Under the pieces are notes generated by a model. The model was not told the DNA's origin. It made no database searches and was given only the letters and a program-made list of their open reading frames with translations. From contig NZ_FUYP01000025.1 in assembly GCF_900168005.1 (NCBI RefSeq), positions 1-50,477 of the forward strand: 50,477 bases of DNA, read 5' to 3'. Made by a program: the position numbers and the translations under genes. Positions 8,485-17,795 of this stretch are shown piece by piece. Source of the DNA: Sphingopyxis flava (GTDB lineage: Bacteria > Pseudomonadota > Alphaproteobacteria > Sphingomonadales > Sphingomonadaceae). Within the stretch, counting starts at the first letter, position 1, and every line of letters starts with the position of its first letter.

Positions 8485-10082
8485 TAACGGCGGCCGCTCC
8501 GGAGGAACTGCGCGCTGGAGCGCCAGCGCCGGGCTGGCTGCTGGTCACTGGCATATTGCTCGCCTGCCTGTCCGAGACGCTCGCAAGCACGATCCTTGCA
8601 CTTGGACGCGCCGACATCATCGGGGATACGGCGGCGACTCCCGACGAGTTCGCCGGTCTCGACATTGGCTATACCGCATTCAAGCTCATCGGTTTCGCCT
8701 TCGCGCCCTGGCTGCTGACGCGTGTCGATCCGCGTAGCGTGCTGCTTGCCGCGACGCTGATAATGGGCGCGGCCTCTGCGCTCGCTGCCGTCGTCACCGG
8801 CCTCGATCCTCTCGTCCTTCTGCGCGCGGTGCAAGGGCTGTCCGGTGCGACCTTGCTTATCGCTGGACAGGCAATCCTGTTCTGGACCTGGCCCGCGGCG
8901 CGCCAGCCCTTTCTGCAGGCGCTGTTCGCGATCGGCTCGGTCGTAGCGCCCGCAACCGCTGCGCCCTTGTTCGAGGGCTGGCTGATCGACCAGCGCGACT
9001 GGAGCTGGATTTTCGCCGCGGTCGTGCCGCTGTCGCTCGGCGCGGCGGGATTGCTGATGCTTGCTGGCGACACATCGGAGCGCCCCGCGCCCCCGCGTTG
9101 CCTTGACCTTATCGGGCTACTGGCTCTCAGCATGGTAATGCTCGCTGCGACCTATGTGCTGACGCAGGGGAGCCGCTGGAACTGGCTCGAGGCACCGCGT
9201 ATCGCCTGGTTGAGCGCGATTGCGATTGGTTGTCTGATCTTCCTCGCAGCGCGCGAGCTTCGTGCGGGCGCCTCAGGATTGTTCGACCTGTCGGTATTCC
9301 GCACGCAAGACTTCGCCTTCGCCTTTTTCGTGAGCTTCGTCGCGGGCGCGGCGCTGTTCGGCAGCGCCTTTGTCATCCCCGCCTTCGCACTCTCGGTGCT
9401 AGGCTTCACGCCGACCGGGGCGGGAGCATTGCTGCTGCCGAGCGGTGCCTGTTTCCTCGCAACGCTGCTGTTGTCGGCGTGGCTGATGCAGGCGCGCGGC
9501 TTGTCGCCGTTCGCGACCGTCCCGCTCGGTATCCTCTCGATCATGATCGCGATGTGGATGCTCTCTGGTTCGACAGGGCAGAGCGGCGCCGCCGACATGA
9601 TGCCTGCGATCCTGCTCCGCGGCCTGGGTCTCGGCTTTCTCTTCCTTTCGATCACGCTAATCGCGTTCAGCAAATTGCCTTCGCAGAGCGTCGCATACGG
9701 ACTTGGCATCTTCAACATCGGACGCCAGCTCGGCGGGCTGATCGGGGTCGCAGCGCTCCAGACCTCGATCGATCATGGCCTCGTTCACAACCAGACAATG
9801 CTGGGCGCCGCGATCACGACCGGATCGCCCGCGCTCGCTGAACGCATGAGTGCGACGACCAACCTGCTCGTCGCAAGCGGTGTCGAGGCAGGCGCGGCGG
9901 CTAGAAGCGCGACTGCGATGGTCGGCCGCGCCGTCGGTGGGCAGTCCGCGGTGATCGCCTTCGACAGCGCCTTCAACCTCGTCGCGCTGCTCTTCGTTGT
10001 CGGCGCGCCGTGCATTGTCGCAATCAAGCTTCTTCTCGCCAAGACGATGAGGAAATCCGCGCGCGCCGAGACAGTACCATGA
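8481..10082 (+). CDS. MFS multidrug efflux transporter, DHA2/EmrB-like
   Basis: A 533-residue inner-membrane protein with about 14 hydrophobic segments, the topology of the DHA2 drug:H+ antiporters that work with EmrA-type adaptors. Segment examples are WLLVTGILLACLSETLAS, FAFFVSFVAGAALFGSAF and GLGLGFLFLSITLIAF. The family signature region GxxLxxxxRxxQG is seen as LVLLRAVQGLSGATLLIAG. The N terminus is less conserved than in EmrB (no clear motif D1), so it belongs to the EmrB-like branch paired with NodT-type channels. It overlaps its neighbours on both sides by 4 bases. Substrates cannot be predicted; hydrophobic toxicants or aromatic acids are typical for the family. Confidence 0.92.
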   Translation: MITAAAPEELRAGAPAPGWLLVTGILLACLSETLASTILALGRADIIGDTAATPDEFAGLDIGYTAFKLIGFAFAPWLLTRVDPRSVLLAATLIMGAASALAAVVTGLDPLVLLRAVQGLSGATLLIAGQAILFWTWPAARQPFLQALFAIGSVVAPATAAPLFEGWLIDQRDWSWIFAAVVPLSLGAAGLLMLAGDTSERPAPPRCLDLIGLLALSMVMLAATYVLTQGSRWNWLEAPRIAWLSAIAIGCLIFLAARELRAGASGLFDLSVFRTQDFAFAFFVSFVAGAALFGSAFVIPAFALSVLGFTPTGAGALLLPSGACFLATLLLSAWLMQARGLSPFATVPLGILSIMIAMWMLSGSTGQSGAADMMPAILLRGLGLGFLFLSITLIAFSKLPSQSVAYGLGIFNIGRQLGGLIGVAALQTSIDHGLVHNQTMLGAAITTGSPALAERMSATTNLLVASGVEAGAAARSATAMVGRAVGGQSAVIAFDSAFNLVALLFVVGAPCIVAIKLLLAKTMRKSARAETVP

Positions 10083-11518
10083 CCCCGTCAATCCGAACGC
10101 AAACCGCACTGACCGCGCTGCTTGCCGCCGCGCTCGCTGGCTGCACAACCGTAGGCCCCGATTATCGCCCGCCCGAACCGCAGGTGCGCGAGGCCTGGGT
10201 GAGCCCCGTCAACAGCAAGGCCGTCGATGGGATCTGGTGGCAACGCTTCGATGATCCCCAGCTCACCGAACTGGTCGAGGCCGCGATCGCGGGCAACAAG
10301 GATATCGAGGAAGCTGGTGCGCGCCTGCGAGAGGCGCGCGCCAACCGCGATGCAATATATGGGCGCGAACTGCCGCAAGCCGAGGTGTCGGCGATCGCGA
10401 CGCAGAGCCGGCTGAGCGAGAATGGCCAGCTGCCTGTCGGCAAGGTTCCGGGGCTAGGCCGCAGCCTCGCCATCTATGACATCGGCTTCGATGCCTCCTG
10501 GGAGATCGATCTTTGGGGTGGCACGCGCCGCGCGACCGAGAGTGGCGAGGCCCGCGCCCAAGCGGCGGAGGAGGCGCGGCGCGGGGTGATCCTCCAGGTG
10601 ATCGCCGAAGTGGTGCGCGCCTATATCGATTTGCGCAGTGCGCAGGCGCTGCGGAGCAACGCCATCGCCGATGCCGAAGCCCAGGCCGGCGTCGCGCGGC
10701 TTGCCGGCGACCGGCTGCGCGCCGGAGCGGCGTCGCGCCTCGATTTCCTGCGCGCCGAAACCCAAGCGCGCTCGACGGCGGCGACAATCCCCGCCTATGA
10801 AAGCGACACGGCGGCGGCGGTCTTCCGGCTCGCGCTTCTCGTCGGGCAGCCGCCCGAGGCGCTCGATATGCGGCTGCGGCAAGCCGCGCCAATGCCCGCG
10901 GCCGACTTCGAAGTCGCGGCGGGGCTTCGCTCGGAGCTCCTCCGGCGCCGCCCGGACATCCGGCTCGCCGAGCGCGACCTTGCCGCTTCGACTGCCGACA
11001 TCGGTGTCGCGACCGCCGAACTCTTCCCGCGCCTCTCGCTGATCGGCGGAATCGGACTGCAGGCCCGCGAGCCCGGTGACCTTCCGTCCGATAGCAGCCT
11101 GCGCTTGCAGGTGGGACCGTCTCTACGCTGGCCCATCTTTTCGGGTGGGCGTATCCGCGCGCAAATCCGAGCCGCCGATGCGCGTGCCGATGCTGCGCGC
11201 GCGCGCTACGAACGGGCGGTCCTCGCCGCGCTCGCTGACAGCGAGACGAGCATCAACCGCTTCGCAGCAGCCGGCTTTGTAGCAACCGAACGAGCCGCCG
11301 CGCGAACCGCCGCGGCCGAGGCGGTCGAGCTCGCGCGTCGCCGTTACCGTTCGGGCGAGGAGGATCTGACCGCACTGCTCCAGGCACAGATCGCGTATAG
11401 TGCTGCCGACCGCGCCCATATTCAGGCAAAGGCGGCACGGCTTCTGCAACTTGCGGCGCTTTACAAAGCGCTCGGCGGCGGATGGGAAGCGGCTGAGAGC
11501 GAGGTCTCGGGGCAATGA
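10079..11518 (+). CDS. NodT/OprM-family outer-membrane efflux lipoprotein
   Basis: A 479-residue TolC-like channel. The N terminus is a lipoprotein signal with lipobox LAGC (Cys at about residue 22), then TTVGPDYRPPEP, the hallmark of NodT-family channels. Two outer-membrane efflux repeats follow, with DASWEIDLWGGTRRATE marking the first and LRSELLRRRPDIRLAERDLAASTADIGVA the second. The start ATG at 10079 overlaps the stop of the pump gene (ATGA), and its own stop overlaps the following TetR gene in the same way. It completes a tripartite pump spanning both membranes. Confidence 0.95.
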   Translation: MTPSIRTQTALTALLAAALAGCTTVGPDYRPPEPQVREAWVSPVNSKAVDGIWWQRFDDPQLTELVEAAIAGNKDIEEAGARLREARANRDAIYGRELPQAEVSAIATQSRLSENGQLPVGKVPGLGRSLAIYDIGFDASWEIDLWGGTRRATESGEARAQAAEEARRGVILQVIAEVVRAYIDLRSAQALRSNAIADAEAQAGVARLAGDRLRAGAASRLDFLRAETQARSTAATIPAYESDTAAAVFRLALLVGQPPEALDMRLRQAAPMPAADFEVAAGLRSELLRRRPDIRLAERDLAASTADIGVATAELFPRLSLIGGIGLQAREPGDLPSDSSLRLQVGPSLRWPIFSGGRIRAQIRAADARADAARARYERAVLAALADSETSINRFAAAGFVATERAAARTAAAEAVELARRRYRSGEEDLTALLQAQIAYSAADRAHIQAKAARLLQLAALYKALGGGWEAAESEVSGQ

Positions 11519-12153
11519 AGCACGCCGCAGACCTGATGGCCGATCGCCGCGAGACGCAGCGGCGGCGCATCCTGGACGTCGCGAGGCGGCACTTTCTGAC
11601 GCACGGCTATGGCGCGACGACAATGTCGGCAATTGCCGCGGATGTCGGCGGATCGAAATCGGATCTGTGGAGCCATTTCAACTCGAAGGAGTCGCTGTTT
11701 GCCGCGTTTGTCGATACCGACAGCCGTGACTTTCATACCGACACGCTGGCCCTGCTCGACCGCGCAGGCGAGGTGTTCGAAATTCTGTCGGCATTTGTCG
11801 ATGGGTTCGTCGCGGCTGTCTCATCGCCGGCGGCGCTGAGGCTCCAGAGACAAGTCGCGGCCGAAGCCGATCGGATTGCCGTTGGTGACCTTCTTTACGA
11901 GCGGCTCGTTGGCGTTGTCGAAACGCGTCTCGTGGCTTTCTTTGACGCACATATGCGAGAAGGGGCGCTTCGCCGCGGCGATCCGCGAAGCGCTGCATGG
12001 TTGCTAATCGCGCTCTGCTTCGGCCTCGACCCCCGCCGGCTATTCTGTTCTATCGAGGAGATCGGTGCGGCCGCATCGTCTCATGGGCCATTGGTAGTGG
12101 CTGCGCTCAAGGTCCTGTTGAATCCCACGGATGGCGCTGCGGGCGAAAGCTAG
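11515..12153 (+). CDS. TetR/AcrR-family regulator, last gene of the efflux operon
   Basis: A 212-residue regulator with a TetR helix-turn-helix at about residues 15-62 (RRRILDVARRHFLTHGYGATTMSAIAADVGGSKSDLWSHFNSKESLF). The C-terminal domain resembles the AcrR-type C-terminal domain (FVDGFVAAVSSPAALRLQRQVAAEADR). It starts at an ATG overlapping the channel gene stop by 4 bases, so it is made with the pump. The operon is thus flanked by two different TetR proteins, one divergent and one co-transcribed. Which of the two binds the palindromes at 7395-7440 cannot be told from sequence; the divergent one is the usual choice and this one may act as a second sensor or on another locus. Confidence 0.92.
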   Translation: MKHAADLMADRRETQRRRILDVARRHFLTHGYGATTMSAIAADVGGSKSDLWSHFNSKESLFAAFVDTDSRDFHTDTLALLDRAGEVFEILSAFVDGFVAAVSSPAALRLQRQVAAEADRIAVGDLLYERLVGVVETRLVAFFDAHMREGALRRGDPRSAAWLLIALCFGLDPRRLFCSIEEIGAAASSHGPLVVAALKVLLNPTDGAAGES

Positions 12154-12170
12154 AATGACGCGAATAATGT

Positions 12171-12362
12171 TGGCCCGCGAACCTTGGCCAATTGCTCGCG
12201 CCTCGGGCCGAGATTGACCGTTCGCTTACCGCTCGCCTCGCTGGGCTCGCGACCTTTCCGGGGATTAAGGTGCCGACAATCACGCTCGAGGGCGACGAGA
12301 ATCGTGCGCCGCATCCGCAGCCGGAGGATTATCGCACCAAATTTATCGGCGCCTATCCGCGG
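12171..12362 (+). pseudogene. Fragment of an alpha/beta hydrolase
   Basis: About 64 codons read RAEIDRSLTARLAGLATFPGI followed by VPTITLEGDENRAPHPQPEDY and KFIGAYPR. This matches the acid-residue segment found near the C terminus of one alpha/beta hydrolase family (PTITLEGDANGAPHPDP...KF). The nucleophile half upstream and the final His motif downstream (usually GGIGHNLPQEAP) are absent, so this is a remnant. It starts immediately after the TetR gene and has no start codon with a ribosome binding site. Confidence 0.65.
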
Positions 12363-13088
12363 ACATGTCTGCACTGGCGCTTGGCCCAATCGAGGCGGGC
12401 GTATCGCTCCCATGTCTTCGTATGGTCGCGCTACGCCCACGGACCAATAGCCGAGAGGATCCGAAGGGGCGCATCTTGTCATCGGATAGCCGGGACAAAA
12501 TCATGCGAACCCTGTGGACAATCCGAGCGCCCCCCCGCCGCCTGAGCGGCCCGGCGCGCAGGCCGCGATTATGGGGCAATGAGATCGATTTCTCGCCGGT
12601 GGTGCTCGCTCATTGGTGCTGCGCATGGGCTGCGCCCGCCATCATGCCGCGTGCCCTGGCTGTGACCATCCTCACCCATGTGCTCCTGCGGCGCGCGACA
12701 GGCCATGTGACCGAAAAAGGAGGAACCTGGAGAAGCCGATCGCTTTTGAAGGCGCTATCGCTTGCACTGGAAACTCTGGTCACATTGCTGGCGATCTCGA
12801 TGCGCCTGTCGCCGATCGAACGCGATTTCATCGCCGCCAGCCTGTTCGCGCTGCTGTGGCGGGTCTGGAGGCCTTCGCCGCACGAGGGCAACTCCATTCG
12901 GAGCCAGACCCGCGAGGCATGGCCTGTTCCAAGGTATAGATTGGCCGCACCTTCCGTTTGGATCGACTATCTAGCCAGCACGATTGGCGAGTAGCGCCCC
13001 GTTCGCGATGGTCTGTCTCACCCTCCACGCCCGGCAACGCCGTATCGCGGAGATATATCCATCGACGCTCAGGCACGGGAGACACCGA
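12363..13088. other. Region with only a doubtful membrane-like frame
   Basis: A plus-strand frame from an ATG at 12503 to 12994 (163 codons) contains hydrophobic stretches (VVLAHWCCAWAAPAIM, LALETLVTLLAISM, FIAASLFALLW), but has no ribosome binding site and no recognised domain, and overlapping frames exist on the other strand. I treat it as unproven. The segment just before 13089 contains GGGAG at 13077-13081, the ribosome binding site of the NADH dehydrogenase gene. Confidence 0.4.
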
Positions 13089-14303
13089 ATGGCGAAGGAA
13101 ATCATCATTATAGGAGCCGGCTTTGCCGGATTGCTGGCCGCGCTCTCGGCTGCCCGTCTGCGCGATGAGAAAGGGGTTTCCCCTGCGGATCTGAAAATCA
13201 CGGTCGTGGCTCCTCAGTCCGCTCTGGTCATCCGGCCACGGCTTTACGAGCGTGATCCAGCGTCGATGGCCGCGCCCCTGGGCGAGCTTTTCGCGGCGAC
13301 CGATATTAGCTTTCATGCAGGGCGGGTCGAAAAGATCGATGCGGACAACGGGAGGATCGCCGTCACGAACTCCAATGGTCAGACCGATACGCTGTCTTAC
13401 GACAGGCTGATCGTTGCTTCGGGAAGTCATGGCTATCAGCCTCCGATCCCCGGGCTGTCGGACTTTGGGCACAGCGTTACGGATCGCGACGGTGCGATTG
13501 CGCTCGATCGGCATCTTGGCAATCTCGCCGCAAGGCCTGACTCTCCTGCACGCGGCACCGTTGTGGTCGGTGGCGGTGGCTTTACCGGTATCGAAGTAGC
13601 GACCGAGATGCCGGGGCGACTGCGCGAGATTCTCGGGGAGGATGTGCCGGTGCGAGTGATCATCGTCGAGCAGGCGCCCTGCGTCGGCCGCGACATGGGC
13701 GATGAGCCGCGCCCCTATATCGAGGCGCGACTGAATGAACTCGGTATCGAAACGATCGTCGGAACCTGTATCGCTGCGCTCGACGAAGGCGGCGTCATCC
13801 TCGACAATGGTGAGCGAATTGAAACGGAAACGGTGATCTGGTCGGCGGGTATGCGCGCATCCCCCTTGACCGCGCAATTGCCTGCCGAGCGCGACAATCT
13901 TGGCCGCATCCTGGTCGCGCCCGATCTGCGCGTGCCGGGAGCTCCGCACGTTTTCGCTACCGGCGACACCGCCAAGGCGGCGACCGACGACCAGGGCAAT
14001 TTCTCGTTGATGTCATGCCAGCACGCGCGCCGCCTCGGGTCTTTTGCTGGCCATAATGCCGCAGCCGATTTGCTCGGCGAAGCTGTGCTGCCCTATGATC
14101 AGCCATCCTATGTCGTGTGCCTCGATCTCGGTCCCGATGCCGCGATCTTCACTCGCGGCTGGTCGCCGCGCGCGGTCGAACTCACCGGCGTCGAGGCGAA
14201 GAAGGTCAAGACAGAAATCAATACGCTCTGGATCTATCCCCCTGCGGCCGAACGCGAGGCGGCCTTTCAGAACGCTTTCGAGGCTCGCACCGTCGACTTT
14301 TGA
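13089..14303 (+). CDS. Type II NADH dehydrogenase / NAD(P)/FAD-dependent oxidoreductase
   Basis: A 404-residue flavoprotein expected to move electrons from NADH to quinone at the inner membrane face without pumping protons. The FAD dinucleotide motif is at the N terminus (IIIIGAGFAGLLAALSAARL), the NAD motif at about residues 158-168 (VVVGGGGFTGIE), and the second FAD motif at about 280 (VFATGDTAKA). VIWSAGMRA is also typical of the NDH-2 family. The ATG at 13089 was chosen because GGGAG stands 7 bases upstream and the FAD motif then begins at residue 4; an upstream in-frame start would add 35 residues with no domain. It stands alone, with a strong hairpin after it. Confidence 0.92.
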   Translation: MAKEIIIIGAGFAGLLAALSAARLRDEKGVSPADLKITVVAPQSALVIRPRLYERDPASMAAPLGELFAATDISFHAGRVEKIDADNGRIAVTNSNGQTDTLSYDRLIVASGSHGYQPPIPGLSDFGHSVTDRDGAIALDRHLGNLAARPDSPARGTVVVGGGGFTGIEVATEMPGRLREILGEDVPVRVIIVEQAPCVGRDMGDEPRPYIEARLNELGIETIVGTCIAALDEGGVILDNGERIETETVIWSAGMRASPLTAQLPAERDNLGRILVAPDLRVPGAPHVFATGDTAKAATDDQGNFSLMSCQHARRLGSFAGHNAAADLLGEAVLPYDQPSYVVCLDLGPDAAIFTRGWSPRAVELTGVEAKKVKTEINTLWIYPPAAEREAAFQNAFEARTVDF

Positions 14304-14350
14304 TATCGGGCGGGCGAGAGGTGAAGCGCCTCCGACGTACCATGGATCTG

Positions 14351-14396
14351 CTGAAAGCTTTAAGGCGGGCCGCCGAGCGGCCCGCCGTTTCAGCCT
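14351..14396 (+). terminator. Strong hairpin between convergent genes
   Basis: GGCGGGCC at 14364-14371 pairs perfectly with GGCCCGCC at 14379-14386 around a 7-base loop. Outside it, CTGAAA (14351-14356) can pair with TTTCAG (14388-14393). It lies 60 bases after the NADH dehydrogenase stop and 250 before the stop of the convergent kinase gene, so it could end transcription from both sides. The T-run is only three bases long. The remainder of 14304-14639 contains no recognisable gene. Confidence 0.55.
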
Positions 14397-14639
14397 GAAG
14401 TGTCCATGGATCGGACCCGCGTTTCGGGATTTGGGTGACGGGATGCCCTGCGCCGTCCGGGGCTCGCCGAAGGCCGGCTTCCTGACGGGGTTGGGGCGGC
14501 TCGATCCCATGACCCGGATCCGCGTGCAAATAGAGACGCATGGGCGAACCACGAGAAAGCCGCCGTAGCTTGAGCAGGTAATAACGAAAGCCTTCGGCAA
14601 TCCGAACTCCAATGAAAAGCAAGCGCTGCGTGAGCCCGA

Positions 14640-16667
14640 TCACGTCAAAGACCGCGCGCGCGGTAGTGTGACCCGGAACTGCGCGCCCCCTCCCGTGCGA
14701 TTGGACGCCGACACCGCACCGCCATGCGCGGTGACGATCGACTGGCAAATGGCAAGGCCGATGCCCATCCCCTGCGGCTTCGTTGTGAAGAAGCCGTCGA
14801 AGATGCGGCCGAGGTGCTCGGGCGCGATTCCTGGACCATTGTCCTTCAGGGTGAAGGTCGCGCTGCCACCTTCAACCCCGGTCACCACCAGAATTTCGCG
14901 CTCGGTTTCATCCAGCCCTTCGACGGCGTGGACCGCATTGATGATCAGATTGACGATAACCTGCTGAAGCTGGATGCGGTCACCGACCACGGTCGGGAGG
15001 TCCCGGGAATAGGTTGTCGTCACGCGGATGCCGCGTTGCTCGATCTCGTTTTGGACGAATAGCAGACTTTCGCGAACCACCTCGTTGAGTTCGAGCGTCA
15101 CCGGGTCCGGCGATTGCTTGATCGCCATGCTGCGGATGCGCTGGACGATATTGTCCGCGCGCCGCGCGCTGGCCGCGATACGCGCTGTAAGCTGCCGGAC
15201 TTTGCCGATATCGGGTTCGGCGCGCGCAAGCCAGCGTAGGCTCGTCTCCGCATTGGTCATGATCGCCGCGAGGGGCTGATTGACCTCATGGGCGATCGAA
15301 CTCGTCAGTTCGCCGAGGGTTGCGATGCGTGCGGCGTGGCTGAAATCGGCCTGGATTTGCCGGAGCTGCGTCTCCATCTGCAGCCGTTCGGTCATATCTT
15401 CGAGACTGAAAATCGTGGTGTCGAGTTCAACGAGTGGTTCAGGGTAGGTAACCGAGAAGCGCACATCGAGAACGCGACCGTCGAGCGTTCGAAGCTTCAT
15501 GAGCTCGCTGTAATTTCTGTCGCCGCTAAATCGGCCTATCATCACGCGCCGCAGGCATTCCGGACTCTCGGTGAACAGATAGCCGGCAGGACCGATGAGG
15601 TCCTGCGCGTCCTTTCCCCCCATGAGTTCGATTGCACTGCGATTGACGTCGGTGACCGGAACGCTGGATGCGGCGAGTCCGACCAGTTCGGGGTGATCGT
15701 CCAGATATTTCCCAAAGTCTGTAACGCCGCGTGAGCGCAGATCGGCGTATATCTTTCCCATATGGCTGGCGTCGACCTGCCAAAGCGCGACCGGCATATA
15801 GTGGACGAGCTTGCGATAGCGTGCCTCGCTCGCGCGAAGAAACAGGTAGGAGCGATCGTCGTCGGCCGTTCCATTCACCGTGATGAACAAATGTCCTGGC
15901 CGGTCGGCCCCCGCCCGCCATATGGTAACGAGCGGCTCGCGCAGGATGCCGTCCGAGGCCAGCCAGCGATGGAAGCGTTTCCCCTCGCTGTCTAGGAATG
16001 CCTGCACGATGAGCTCTGCAAGAATTGCACGGCTGGCGACGGGCCAGAAGGAGGCAACCGACTGGCCTTTCATCAGCTCGCGACCACGATTTCCGCCAAC
16101 GAGGCGTGCGGTTCGCTCATTGACGTCGACGATCCGCGCCGCCTCGAGAAGCCGGCGGCAGAGATCGCCGCGATCGTCTCCCCCGCTGGTCCGCGATTGC
16201 GAGCGGATCCGGTCAAGGATTTCGGCTGCGGATGTAAGATCGATTTCCCAACTGGCGGCCATCGCCACGTCGGGCGCGGATCTGTCCGGGATTTCCTCGC
16301 CATTCGCGCCTTGTGCCAAATGCGCATATTCGACTACGTCGCACGGGATCCCCGCTTCGTCGTGTCGCAGACGCCGCCGCGCCTCAACGACGCGTACCTC
16401 GCCATCGCGCGTCAGGCGGCGGATCTGCCCCTCCCACACCCCTTCCTGCAGCAACTGTGACCAGGCACGAACCTCGTCCTCGGGCGCTGCGGAAATATCA
16501 GCAACAGGGGCGCCCCCAACGGCTAGTCCCGGCCAACCGAAGAGGCGTTCGGCTGCCGGGTTCCAATAGCGTATCGATCCCTCCAGATCGATTATGACGA
16601 TGCTTTCTGAAGCAAACTCGGCGATTCCAGCGTCCTGCCTGAGCGAATCGCGTAAGGTGGAGATCAT
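14640..16667 (-). CDS. PAS-domain sensor histidine kinase, last gene of the Rrf2-FixJ operon
   Basis: A cytoplasmic 675-residue kinase. PAS-like regions: about 10-115 (ESIVIIDLEGSIRYWNPAAERLFGW), a more diverged sensor region about 165-285 (ARIVDVNERTARLVGG), and about 285-415 (MPVALWQVDASHMGKIYADLRSRG, then SVPVTDVNRSAIELMGG). The H-box is [18 protein letters not shown] with His460, followed by N-box QQVIVNLIINAVHAVE and G-boxes DNGPGIAPEHLG and GMGIGLAI. No membrane segment is present. Its start overlaps the receiver gene stop by 4 bases, which ties the two together. The repeated N-terminal PAS variant is the likely sensor; the signal is unknown. Confidence 0.93.
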   Translation of the reverse strand: MISTLRDSLRQDAGIAEFASESIVIIDLEGSIRYWNPAAERLFGWPGLAVGGAPVADISAAPEDEVRAWSQLLQEGVWEGQIRRLTRDGEVRVVEARRRLRHDEAGIPCDVVEYAHLAQGANGEEIPDRSAPDVAMAASWEIDLTSAAEILDRIRSQSRTSGGDDRGDLCRRLLEAARIVDVNERTARLVGGNRGRELMKGQSVASFWPVASRAILAELIVQAFLDSEGKRFHRWLASDGILREPLVTIWRAGADRPGHLFITVNGTADDDRSYLFLRASEARYRKLVHYMPVALWQVDASHMGKIYADLRSRGVTDFGKYLDDHPELVGLAASSVPVTDVNRSAIELMGGKDAQDLIGPAGYLFTESPECLRRVMIGRFSGDRNYSELMKLRTLDGRVLDVRFSVTYPEPLVELDTTIFSLEDMTERLQMETQLRQIQADFSHAARIATLGELTSSIAHEVNQPLAAIMTNAETSLRWLARAEPDIGKVRQLTARIAASARRADNIVQRIRSMAIKQSPDPVTLELNEVVRESLLFVQNEIEQRGIRVTTTYSRDLPTVVGDRIQLQQVIVNLIINAVHAVEGLDETEREILVVTGVEGGSATFTLKDNGPGIAPEHLGRIFDGFFTTKPQGMGIGLAICQSIVTAHGGAVSASNRTGGGAQFRVTLPRARSLT

Positions 16668-17044
16668 CGCGCCGTGCCTGGATCCGAATTTTCCATCGCT
16701 GTCGCGATCGCATCGAGCAGATGTTCGTCGGTCACAGGCTTCCCAAGCCAGGCGCTGGCACCGAGTGCCAGCGCTTTCGTCCGCGTGGCGTCATCGAGAA
16801 CCGAAGAGAGGACCACCACGGGGAGTTGGGCGTGCTCCTCATGGAGTTTCTCGATGAGTTCGATCCCTGTCATTTCAGGCATGCGGATATCGGTCACGAG
16901 ACAGTCGAAGCGGCGGGACCGGAGTGCCGTCAGGAAGGCTGGCGCGCTTTCGAAGCATTGGCAGGCGAGTCCGGAGACCATCAGCAGATCGCCGAGGGCT
17001 TCTCGGACAGCCTCATCATCGTCCACGATCGCGATGGTCGGCAT
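16664..17044 (-). CDS. Single-domain response regulator (receiver only)
   Basis: A 126-residue receiver with no output domain: acidic pocket DDDEA (residues 8-12), phosphoacceptor Asp52 in LVTDIRMPEMTG, VVLSSV with the conserved Ser, and the lysine of LGKPVTDE. ATG 17044 was chosen because the protein then begins MPTIAIVDDDE, as receivers do; the longer frame upstream has no receiver sequence. It is coupled to the kinase gene by a 4-base overlap and follows the FixJ-type gene after 94 bases. It may act as a phosphate sink or a relay between the kinase and FixJ-type protein, or be a CheY-like effector. Confidence 0.93.
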   Translation of the reverse strand: MPTIAIVDDDEAVREALGDLLMVSGLACQCFESAPAFLTALRSRRFDCLVTDIRMPEMTGIELIEKLHEEHAQLPVVVLSSVLDDATRTKALALGASAWLGKPVTDEHLLDAIATAMENSDPGTAR

Positions 17045-17138
17045 ATGGGGCAAGCGGCGACATCCTCTATTAAGCGGCCTCGGGGGCCGATAGGGACAAT
17101 GTCGCGCAGCTTGCTGGCCATTATAACCATACCAAAGT

Positions 17139-17795
17139 CTAGGCGGGGGCAGGTTCCCGCACCTCGACGGGCAATTTTTCCCAGGCACGAATCAACTCGC
17201 CGACCGATGCCGCTTGCATCTTGCGCATTACATTGCTGCGATGCAGCTTTACGGTAATCTCGGTAATCCCCAGATCGTAGGCGATCTGCTTATTCAGCCG
17301 GCCTAGTGCGACTTCGCGCATGACCTGTGCCTCACGCGGCGTAAGTGTCGCGTAGCGCTCGACCTGTTCCTGAACGATCCGCGCGCTCGCCCGGTCGGCA
17401 ATGTCGCGTTCGATGCCCGCCGTGACGGCATCCAACAACGTCTGATCACGCACGGGCTTGGTCAGAAAATCGACTGCTCCTGCCTTCATGGCCTGGACTG
17501 ACATGGGGATATCGCCGTGCCCGGTCAGAAAGACGATGGGCTTCGAAATGCCGACCGAGGCAAAATACTGTTGAAGATCGAGCCCGCTCGATCCCGGCAT
17601 GCGGACGTCGAGGACGAGGCAGCCGGCGCGATCAAGCAGAGGCGAATCGATGAGGTCGCGCGTCGAAGCGCAGCATTCGGCTTCGATTCCGACCGATAAC
17701 ATCAACTCGCTGATCGCGGTGCGAACGTCCTCGTCGTCATCGACGACGAATACGAGTGGGGCTTCCTTCGTCTCGGAGACGTGACTGGTCATCAT
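17139..17795 (-). CDS. FixJ/NarL-type response regulator
   Basis: A 218-residue transcription factor. Receiver at about 14-130 (LVFVVDDDEDV, Asp63 in LVLDVRMPGSSG, VFLTGHGDIPMSVQAMKAGAVDFLTKP, the characteristic FixJ stretch), then a LuxR-type helix-turn-helix at about 150-210 (LTPREAQVMREVALGRLNKQIAYDLGITEITVKLHRSNVMRKM). The start at 17795 (MMTSHVSE) overlaps the Rrf2 stop codon as ATGATG; the longer frame upstream overlaps Rrf2 and has no domain. Its partner is most likely the kinase at 14640-16667. Such FixJ proteins dimerise on phosphorylation and activate promoters. Confidence 0.94.
   Translation of the reverse strand: MMTSHVSETKEAPLVFVVDDDEDVRTAISELMLSVGIEAECCASTRDLIDSPLLDRAGCLVLDVRMPGSSGLDLQQYFASVGISKPIVFLTGHGDIPMSVQAMKAGAVDFLTKPVRDQTLLDAVTAGIERDIADRASARIVQEQVERYATLTPREAQVMREVALGRLNKQIAYDLGITEITVKLHRSNVMRKMQAASVGELIRAWEKLPVEVREPAPA

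Noticed and set aside
12503..12994. Possible plus-strand membrane protein
   Set aside because: Hydrophobic stretches but no ribosome binding site and no family; kept only as a remark in the region entry.
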